A stretch of 64,000 bases of DNA from Bryopsis sp. KO-2023 (lineage: Eukaryota; Chlorophyta; Ulvophyceae; Bryopsidales; Bryopsidaceae): contig BSYQ01000001.1 in the NCBI GenBank assembly GCA_030272585.1, positions 11,380,928 to 11,444,927 on the forward strand, given 5' to 3'. Position 1 is the first letter of the stretch, and each line of letters starts with the position of its first letter. Under the pieces are notes generated by a model, which worked only from the letters and a program-made list of their open reading frames with translations, did not search any database and had not been told where the DNA came from. The translations under genes and the position numbers were made by a program. Below, piece by piece: positions 56,537 to 64,000 of the stretch.

Positions 56537-57477
56537 GTAAGTACGGCTTCCCGAAAGCGCCTCACGTTGGACCGGCGGTAAAGAGTCCGGACGGCGCACG
56601 ATGGATCTATCCTCGAACAGAAACCTCCGGGGACGTCCAGAATGTCATCCCTTGGTTTGGTTGGCTTTGGATGGATGCCACGCTCATTGCACGGCGCTAA
56701 CCGAGGATCACTACGAACGGTATTGCACGAAGTATGTCGTAAAGTGCGAGCCTTATGACGTGTTGTCGTTGGAGGAGACGGAAGGCATCGCATTTGGATT
56801 GCCATCGGGCTTATCGAGGGCCGAGCGTCTTGCGATAGGGAACATATTCAATGCTCGAGTGGTGGGCGCACCGGAGATGGTTTTTCAAAGCAATAGTCAA
56901 TCCACGCTTGTGCGTACGGACTGCAAATTCAAGCTTTTGGATACTTCGGCGCCCCGGAATTGACCGGGCTACTTTAAACGCGCCGCCAACATCAACTCTC
57001 ACCCCTCGTTGCTCTACTTGAACCGTCCTCGAACCCCCGAATTCGACGACTTGTATTTCGTGGAATACTTTGAGCACTATGACGTGCAAATCAGCGCCCA
57101 CGCAATCCCACGGGGTACGTGGCGCTCTTCACAGATTACCCAAGCCTCTCGGGCAAGGGGAGAACTCGTTGGACGCCACATTGTAGGACGCGTGCAACCG
57201 AGGATAACTAAGGGCATCACTGACCTGATATTGCCCCGACTTCAACCGGTTCTCACCGGAAGTCCCTCCAAGAAGCGCGGCACCCGGCATGCCGAGGTGC
57301 GCTATTTGGCAGGTCGGGGTCTCGCGCGTTACCGGAGTGAACCTGACAAGTCAACCCACGGGCTGAGATCGGCCATGCACCACCATCCACGGAATCAAGA
57401 AAGAGCTTTCAATCCGTCAATCCTACCTGTGTCCAAACCCCGTAAGGTTCCCCGTGTTGAGTCAAATATATATATTA
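56537..57477 (+). pseudogene. Helitron Rep/helicase relic
   Basis: Read on the plus strand, the relic begins with a Helitron-type KYGFP motif at the border with element F. Fragments resembling the RWIYPR and IPWF blocks follow. After a frame change near 56670-56700 come YCTKYVVKCEP (the Y..KYv.KxEP motif of Helitron N-terminal regions) and an APEMVF block. An in-frame TGA lies at 56961-56963, then YLNRPRTPEFDDLYFVEYF resembles the next Helitron block. The HUH tyrosines and the helicase are absent. It is a dead internal fragment. Assignment is from motif memory without a search. Confidence 0.65.
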
Positions 57478-57909
57478 CAGTAGAATTCGGTTACTAAATC
57501 ACATTCGGGCGGCGGGTTTTTCGCTTAAGTACGCGGCGGATTTACAAAACAAAGTCCGACATTTCCTCTTTCCCAGACGCGTCAAAGTGAATCAAACTTT
57601 AAAAGACTCTTGAATAGAGGCCTGGCGCGTCAACTGCTGTCGAAGGAACGCCACGACGATGTCTTGGGCATTCTCGTAGACCTCGATCTTGTCAAAGCCC
57701 CGACGCTCCAGGCCTACTTCCAAACGGCGCAGCGCGCGTCCTCTCGTTTGACGATTCTCGTAGGAAATTCGTGAGCACCTTGATTTAATACCCGAAATCC
57801 AGATTGATTAAACGGCCACCCCCACCCCCTGAAAATTCCATTCCTGGAGATTTTGCTTCAGTAGACGGCGTGCTGCAGTAGCCGACGAAATAATAACCGA
57901 ATTCTACTG
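57478..57909. mobile_element. pogo-like element, internally deleted
   Basis: Terminal repeats CAGTAGAATTCGGTTA (57478-57493) and its exact inverse (57894-57909) are flanked by TA on both sides, as in Tc1/mariner-pogo elements. The sequence is close to the CAGTATAATTCGCTTA terminus of Drosophila pogo. The length is 432 bp. It retains the 3' end of a transposase-like frame on the minus strand. Confidence 0.8.
57592..57805 (-). pseudogene. C-terminal end of a pogo-like transposase
   Basis: The minus strand stays open for about 70 codons before TGA at 57592-57594. The end reads AFLRQQLTRQASIQESF, a helical basic tail like the C termini of pogo/CENP-B-type transposases, which often finish with a QxxIxxFF-like motif. 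The catalytic domain is missing. Family assignment is an inference from this tail and the termini. Confidence 0.5.
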
Positions 57910-57928
57910 TATATATATTATATATATT

Positions 57929-58753
57929 ATTTAGGGTTTAGGGTTTAGGGTTTAGGGTTTAGGGTTTAGGGTTTAGGGTTTAGGGTTTAGGGTTTTAGGG
58001 GTTTAGGGTTTAGGGTTTAGGGGTTTAGGGTTTAGGGGTTTAGGGTTTAGGGTTTAGGGGTTAGGGTTTAGGGTTTAGGGTTTAGGGTTTAGGGTTTTAG
58101 GGTTTAGGGTTTAGGTTTTAGGGTTTAGGGTTTAGGGGTTTAGGGGTTAGGGTTTAGGGTTTAGGGGTTAGGGGTTAGGGTTTAGGGTTTAGGGTTTAGG
58201 GTTTAGGGGTTTAGGGTTTTAGGGTTTTAGGGTTTTAGGGGTTTAGGGTTTAGGGTTTAGGGTTTAGGGTTTAGGGTTTAGGGTTTAGGGTTTAGGGTTT
58301 AGGGTTTAGGGTTTAGGGTTTAGGGTTTAGGGTTTAGGGTTTAGGGTTTAGGGTTTAGGGTTTAGGGTTTAGGGTTTAGGGTTTAGGGTTTAGGGTTTAG
58401 GGTTTAGGGTTTTAGGGTTTAGGGTTTAGGGTTTAGGGTTTAGGGTTTAGGGTTTAGGGTTTAGGGTTTAGGGTTTAGGGTTTAGGGTTTAGGGTTTAGG
58501 GTTTAGGGTTTAGGGTTTAGGGTTTAGGGTTTAGGGTTTAGGGTTTAGGGTTTTAGGGTTTAGGGTTTAGGGTTTAGGGTTTAGGGTTTAGGGTTTAGGG
58601 TTAGGGTTTAGGGTTTAGGGTTTAGGGTTTAGGGTTTAGGGTTTAGGGTTTAGGGTTTAGGGTTTAGGGTTTAGGGTTTAGGGTTTAGGGTTTAGGGTTT
58701 AGGGTTTAGGGTTTAGGGTTTAGGGTTTAGGGTTTAGGGTTTAGGGTTTAGGG
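57929..58753 (+). repeat. Interstitial TTTAGGG array
   Basis: About 825 bp of TTTAGGG units in the same orientation as the terminal array, with many variants (TTTTAGGG, TTTAGGGG, TTAGGG), most of them in the first third. It follows an AT dinucleotide stretch next to the pogo-like element. Confidence 0.95.
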
Positions 58754-59477
58754 GGTTCGCGGACGGGAAAAATTTCCTTAAGGACTAGCCCATGTGGTAC
58801 TCCCCCTAAATCGACCCTAAAAAAAATCCTTTTTTATAGTATGTATGTTTTCAACGATTCATTTTTGCGCTAGGGCTAAAAAAGGGCTTTTTTAGGGGTT
58901 TTTTAGTCATAATTTTTTTGTTTGTTAATTATATTTCTAAAAATAGTTTCGCAAATGTTGCTCCTCTATGTAGGAACATATCCTGAAATTTTTACGTCAC
59001 TTCAACGATTCATTTCTAAGCGCTCGGGCCTCAAAGGTGGCTCATTTGGGCTTTTTTCAGCTTTTTTTTCGAGTGCGGAAAAGACAGATTGGCCATAACT
59101 CCTGAAGTATTGACCTTAAAAGGATATCGTTTCGAGATTTTGGATTTTTGGAAGAAAGTAGTTTTTGACTTTTTAGAATTTTTATTACGTAATTTCAATT
59201 TTAAGTTTTCAATTGGCTCTAACTCCTTAAGGAAACCTCCGATTGAAAATCCGTCAAAGCGAAAATGAATTATGGAAGAAAGTAACTTTTCGATTTTTCG
59301 GATTACGTGAGCATTAGTCATGACGACTTTGACGTCTATGACTAAGGACGACTTTTGACAAAAATGCAATATTATAATCAAAAGTTCAGAAATTTTACGT
59401 AGATTTTGAAATTTTATGTTTTTTGGTTAAATTTGTAAGAGGCAAGCTGGTAGGAGGGAAAGAAGCGGAAAGAACTG

Positions 59478-59520
59478 CGAAAGGATACAAGGAAGGATTC
59501 GAACCTTCGACACTGCAAAA
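59478..59520 (-). ncRNA. tRNA 3'-half-like fragment
   Basis: On the minus strand a T arm GAAGG-TTCGAAT-CCTTC is complete, with a matching B box. No partner for the acceptor 3' strand is found upstream, so only the 3' half is present. Confidence 0.35.
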
Positions 59521-59548
59521 GTATCAAAAAACAAAGTCACAGAAAAGT

Positions 59549-59651
59549 TGCCCCAGGAGGGAATTGAACCCCCGACGATCCTATTGGCTAATGAGACAAG
59601 CAGACATCTCGAATACCCGCCAGGACGTCGAACCAGCACGACAACTGGGGC
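59549..59651 (-). tRNA. tRNA-like gene with enlarged anticodon loop
   Basis: On the minus strand the acceptor stem GCCCCAG/CTGGGGC pairs over 7 bp. A D arm GTCG/CGAC with GG in its loop, an anticodon stem TCCTG/TAGGA and a T arm GGGGG-TTCAATT-CCCTC follow in order. A TTTT terminator lies 3 bases after the end. The anticodon loop is about 37 nt, so an intron of about 30 nt would be needed. The expected T33 is absent in the simplest reading, so I cannot assign an anticodon. It is either a tRNA pseudogene or an unusual intron-containing tRNA. Confidence 0.45.
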
Positions 59652-60375
59652 CCCGATATTTTGGGTCGCTCCAGGGGTATTATACGAAATTATCATTGGG
59701 TTTGAATAAGTTTGTAACTTTGTTCGCCTTTGGATTCGATCCCTCAATCTGTACGACCGAAGACTCTAAATAATCTATCTCTTCTTATCGTTTAAGCCGA
59801 CTACGAAGTAAAGGATCCTAAGTGATCTTTCATAGTACGAGACGTGTGCTTGTTTTACGATCGAAGTAGTTAACTTCGATTCCTTTCTCTAGCAATGTAA
59901 AGATTAGGTTGTATAGGATGGATAGGATGGATAGGATGGATAGGAGGATTGATGTTGTGTTTGTGTCGGTAAGGTACGAGGTTCAAGTCTTGGCTTAAGA
60001 ACTTTGGTGTTCGGAAGTGAGGTTGAGTTCGATAGGATTCGATCACGTGACCTCAAAGACTAGAGTCAATCTTAACGCTTTAGGTAGAAAGGAGTTGATG
60101 AATATTCCGATAGGTGTTTGTTGATCGAGACATGTTACTGAAACAGATTATAGATTACAAACTTTGCACAACAGCAGATTCTCGGTAATTGCCTTTAACG
60201 CTCGATATCTCGAAAATGAGAAGGAATTTCGAAATTCTGGTTAAAGCCAAATGCAATCTTTTTTCAAGACCTATCGATCGATACCCATATTGTGTTTTTC
60301 GTGAAAATCGAGTTTCGACGTCCTTAGTCATGAAACTGACGACTTTAGGGTTTACGAAGCGCAGTAGTTTAATAA

Positions 60376-63300
60376 TTTAGGGTTTATGGTTTAGGGTTTT
60401 AGGGTTTAGGGTTTAGGGGTTTAGGGTTTAGGGTTTAGGGTTTAGGGTTTAGGGTTTAGGGTTTAGGGTTTAGGGTTTAGGGTTTAGGGTTTAGGGTTAA
60501 GGGTTAGGGTTTAGGGTTTAGGGTTTAGGGTTTAGGGTTTAGGGTTTAGGGTTTAGGGTTTAGGGTTTAGGGTTTAGGGTTTAGGGTTTAGGGTTTAGGG
60601 TTTAGGGTTTAGGGTTTAGGGTTTAGGGTTTAGGGTTTAGGGTTTAGGGTTTAGGGTTTAGGGTTTAGGGTTTAGGGTTTAGGGTTTAGGGTTTAGGGTT
60701 TAGGGTTTAGGGTTTAGGGTTAGGGGTTAGGGGTTAGGGTTTAGGGGTTAGGGTTTAGGGGTTAGGGTTTAGGGTTTAGGGTTTAGGGTTTAGGGTTTAG
60801 GGTTTAGGGTTTAGGGTTTAGGGTTTAGGGTTTAGGGTTTAGGGTTTAGGGTTTAGGGTTTAGGGTTTAGGGTTTAGGGTTTAGGGTTTAGGGTTTAGGG
60901 TTTAGGGTTTAGGGTTTAGGGTTTAGGGTTTAGGGTTTAGGGTTTAGGGTTTAGGGTTTAGGGTTTAGGGTTTAGGGTTTAGGGTTTAGGGTTTAGGGTT
61001 TAGGGTTTAGGGTTTAGGGTTTAGGGTTTAGGGTTTAGGGTTTAGGGTTTAGGGTTTAGGGTTTAGGGTTTAGGGTTTAGGGTTTAGGGTTTAGGGTTTA
61101 GGGTTTAGGGTTTAGGGTTTAGGGTTTAGGGTTTAGGGTTTAGGGTTTAGGGTTTAGGGTTTAGGGTTTAGGGTTTAGGGTTTAGGGTTTAGGGTTTAGG
61201 GTTTAGGGTTTAGGGTTTAGGGTTTAGGGTTTAGGGTTTAGGGTTTAGGGTTTAGGGTTTAGGGTTTAGGGTTTAGGGTTTAGGGTTTAGGGTTTAGGGT
61301 TTAGGGTTTAGGGTTTAGGGTTTAGGGTTTAGGGTTTAGGGTTTAGGGTTTAGGGTTTAGGGTTTAGGGTTTAGGGTTTAGGGTTTAGGGTTTAGGGTTT
61401 AGGGTTTAGGGTTTAGGGTTTAGGGTTTAGGGTTTAGGGTTTAGGGTTTAGGGTTTAGGGTTTAGGGTTTAGGGTTTAGGGTTTAGGGTTTAGGGTTTAG
61501 GGTTTAGGGTTTAGGGTTTAGGGTTTAGGGTTTAGGGTTTAGGGTTTAGGGTTTAGGGTTTAGGGTTTAGGGTTTAGGGTTTAGGGTTTAGGGTTTAGGG
61601 TTTAGGGTTTAGGGTTTAGGGTTTAGGGTTTAGGGTTTAGGGTTTAGGGTTTAGGGTTTAGGGTTTAGGGTTTAGGGTTTAGGGTTTAGGGTTTAGGGTT
61701 TAGGGTTTAGGGTTTAGGGTTTAGGGTTTAGGGTTTAGGGTTTAGGGTTTAGGGTTTAGGGTTTAGGGTTTAGGGTTTAGGGTTTAGGGTTTAGGGTTTA
61801 GGGTTTAGGGTTTAGGGTTTAGGGTTTAGGGTTTAGGGTTTAGGGTTTAGGGTTTAGGGTTTAGGGTTTAGGGTTTAGGGTTTAGGGTTTAGGGTTTAGG
61901 GTTTAGGGTTTAGGGTTTAGGGTTTAGGGTTTAGGGTTTAGGGTTTAGGGTTTAGGGTTTAGGGTTTAGGGTTTAGGGTTTAGGGTTTAGGGTTTAGGGT
62001 TTAGGGTTTAGGGTTTAGGGTTTAGGGTTTAGGGTTTAGGGTTTAGGGTTTAGGGTTTAGGGTTTAGGGTTTAGGGTTTAGGGTTTAGGGTTTAGGGTTT
62101 AGGGTTTAGGGTTTAGGGTTTAGGGTTTAGGGTTTAGGGTTTAGGGTTTAGGGTTTAGGGTTTAGGGTTTAGGGTTTAGGGTTTAGGGTTTAGGGTTTAG
62201 GGTTTAGGGTTTAGGGTTTAGGGTTTAGGGTTTAGGGTTTAGGGTTTAGGGTTTAGGGTTTAGGGTTTAGGGTTTAGGGTTTAGGGTTTAGGGTTTAGGG
62301 TTTAGGGTTTAGGGTTTAGGGTTTAGGGTTTAGGGTTTAGGGTTTAGGGTTTAGGGTTTAGGGTTTAGGGTTTAGGGTTTAGGGTTTAGGGTTTAGGGTT
62401 TAGGGTTTAGGGTTTAGGGTTTAGGGTTTAGGGTTTAGGGTTTAGGGTTTAGGGTTTAGGGTTTAGGGTTTAGGGTTTAGGGTTTAGGGTTTAGGGTTTA
62501 GGGTTTAGGGTTTAGGGTTTAGGGTTTAGGGTTTAGGGTTTAGGGTTTAGGGTTTAGGGTTTAGGGTTTAGGGTTTAGGGTTTAGGGTTTAGGGTTTAGG
62601 GTTTAGGGTTTAGGGTTTAGGGTTTAGGGTTTAGGGTTTAGGGTTTAGGGTTTAGGGTTTAGGGTTTAGGGTTTAGGGTTTAGGGTTTAGGGTTTAGGGT
62701 TTAGGGTTTAGGGTTTAGGGTTTAGGGTTTAGGGTTTAGGGTTTAGGGTTTAGGGTTTAGGGTTTAGGGTTTAGGGTTTAGGGTTTAGGGTTTAGGGTTT
62801 AGGGTTTAGGGTTTAGGGTTTAGGGTTTAGGGTTTAGGGTTTAGGGTTTAGGGTTTAGGGTTTAGGGTTTAGGGTTTAGGGTTTAGGGTTTAGGGTTTAG
62901 GGTTTAGGGTTTAGGGTTTAGGGTTTAGGGTTTAGGGTTTAGGGTTTAGGGTTTAGGGTTTAGGGTTTAGGGTTTAGGGTTTAGGGTTTAGGGTTTAGGG
63001 TTTAGGGTTTAGGGTTTAGGGTTTAGGGTTTAGGGTTTAGGGTTTAGGGTTTAGGGTTTAGGGTTTAGGGTTTAGGGTTTAGGGTTTAGGGTTTAGGGTT
63101 TAGGGTTTAGGGTTTAGGGTTTAGGGTTTAGGGTTTAGGGTTTAGGGTTTAGGGTTTAGGGTTTAGGGTTTAGGGTTTAGGGTTTAGGGTTTAGGGTTTA
63201 GGGTTTAGGGTTTAGGGTTTAGGGTTTAGGGTTTAGGGTTTAGGGTTTAGGGTTTAGGGTTTAGGGTTTAGGGTTTAGGGTTTAGGGTTTAGGGTTTAGG

Positions 63301-64000
63301 GTTTAGGGTTTAGGGTTTAGGGTTTAGGGTTTAGGGTTTAGGGTTTAGGGTTTAGGGTTTAGGGTTTAGGGTTTAGGGTTTAGGGTTTAGGGTTTAGGGT
63401 TTAGGGTTTAGGGTTTAGGGTTTAGGGTTTAGGGTTTAGGGTTTAGGGTTTAGGGTTTAGGGTTTAGGGTTTAGGGTTTAGGGTTTAGGGTTTAGGGTTT
63501 AGGGTTTAGGGTTTAGGGTTTAGGGTTTAGGGTTTAGGGTTTAGGGTTTAGGGTTTAGGGTTTAGGGTTTAGGGTTTAGGGTTTAGGGTTTAGGGTTTAG
63601 GGTTTAGGGTTTAGGGTTTAGGGTTTAGGGTTTAGGGTTTAGGGTTTAGGGTTTAGGGTTTAGGGTTTAGGGTTTAGGGTTTAGGGTTTAGGGTTTAGGG
63701 TTTAGGGTTTAGGGTTTAGGGTTTAGGGTTTAGGGTTTAGGGTTTAGGGTTTAGGGTTTAGGGTTTAGGGTTTAGGGTTTAGGGTTTAGGGTTTAGGGTT
63801 TAGGGTTTAGGGTTTAGGGTTTAGGGTTTAGGGTTTAGGGTTTAGGGTTTAGGGTTTAGGGTTTAGGGTTTAGGGTTTAGGGTTTAGGGTTTAGGGTTTA
63901 GGGTTTAGGGTTTAGGGTTTAGGGTTTAGGGTTTAGGGTTTAGGGTTTAGGGTTTAGGGTTTAGGGTTTAGGGTTTAGGGTTTAGGGTTTAGGGTTTAGG
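60376..64000 (+). repeat. Terminal telomere, TTTAGGG repeats
   Basis: About 3.6 kb of TTTAGGG. Variants (TTTTAGGG, TTAGGGG, one TTTATGG) are confined to the first 400 bp. From about 60,775 to the end of the window (about 3.2 kb, some 460 units) I saw no variant. The G-rich strand runs to the right edge, as expected at a right chromosome end. Confidence 0.97.

Larger units (their letters stand above)
58754..60375. other. AT-rich DNA between two telomere arrays
   Basis: No credible protein gene. TTCAACGATTCATTT occurs at about 58850 and 59001, 151 bp apart. TAACTCCT and GGAAGAAAGTA also recur, pointing to a degenerate repeat of 125-150 bp. A tRNA-like sequence and a tRNA 3' half lie at 59480-59651. 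A GGATAGGAT repeat is at about 59916-59946. It ends directly in TTTAGGG. Confidence 0.6.

Noticed and set aside
57929..64000. CRISPR array or other regularly spaced repeat
   Set aside because: The units are 7-bp telomere repeats in direct tandem without spacers, in a eukaryotic context.

Overview
This is a eukaryotic subtelomere ending in a telomere. The last 3.6 kb is TTTAGGG repeated on the + strand, the G-rich strand running towards the right edge, so the right edge lies at or near a chromosome end. The TTTAGGG (Arabidopsis-type) repeat is known from plants, green algae, oomycetes and some other protists. Nothing here settles the organism, because I see no confident single-copy host gene. 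The only introns I can model are short GT-AG ones (75-83 bp).

Almost everything to the left of the telomere is mobile DNA, much of it nested. From left to right: (1) 1-5900: foldback DNA, three hAT-type non-autonomous elements (two with exact 8-bp target duplications) and a short broken Ty3/gypsy element (A). (2) 5900-7026 and 17.7-19.6 kb: AT-rich DNA and a 156-bp satellite. (3) 7027-17688: a complete Ty3/gypsy chromovirus (B, minus strand) with 170-bp LTRs, a 5-bp target duplication, gag, pol and a third ORF. (4) 20085-42207: a second gypsy family (C, plus strand). Its third ORF is split by a large non-coding LTR element (27946-41203). That element was hit by an internally deleted gypsy (34169-40119), and that in turn by a related element carrying a Gag-ORF3 fusion gene (34818-39380). 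Each of these three nested insertions has its own 5-bp target duplication. (5) 42208-56536: a third gypsy family (F, minus strand), cut off at its 3' end and interrupted in integrase by a 6-kb autonomous hAT transposon (43881-49905) that carries a transposase and a second, spliced gene. (6) 56537-57909: a Helitron relic and a pogo-like deletion derivative. (7) 57929-64000: an interstitial telomere array, 1.6 kb of AT-rich DNA with a tRNA-like sequence, and the terminal telomere.

The most interesting signal is a third ORF downstream of integrase in all three gypsy families (B, C and F). Each combines a coiled coil with one conserved zinc-ligand pattern: CxxC, 14-21 residues, [C/H]xxHxxC, 56-63 residues, CxxC. 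It resembles a RING-type cross-brace. One descendant of family F has joined gag in frame to this ORF, dropped all of pol, and still transposed. Families B and F also share a GTTAAAC slippery heptamer at the gag end in the frame needed for -1 frameshifting, and every primer-binding site seen is the same 12-mer.

All readings are by eye. LTR identities, fold predictions and family names need alignment searches that I could not run.
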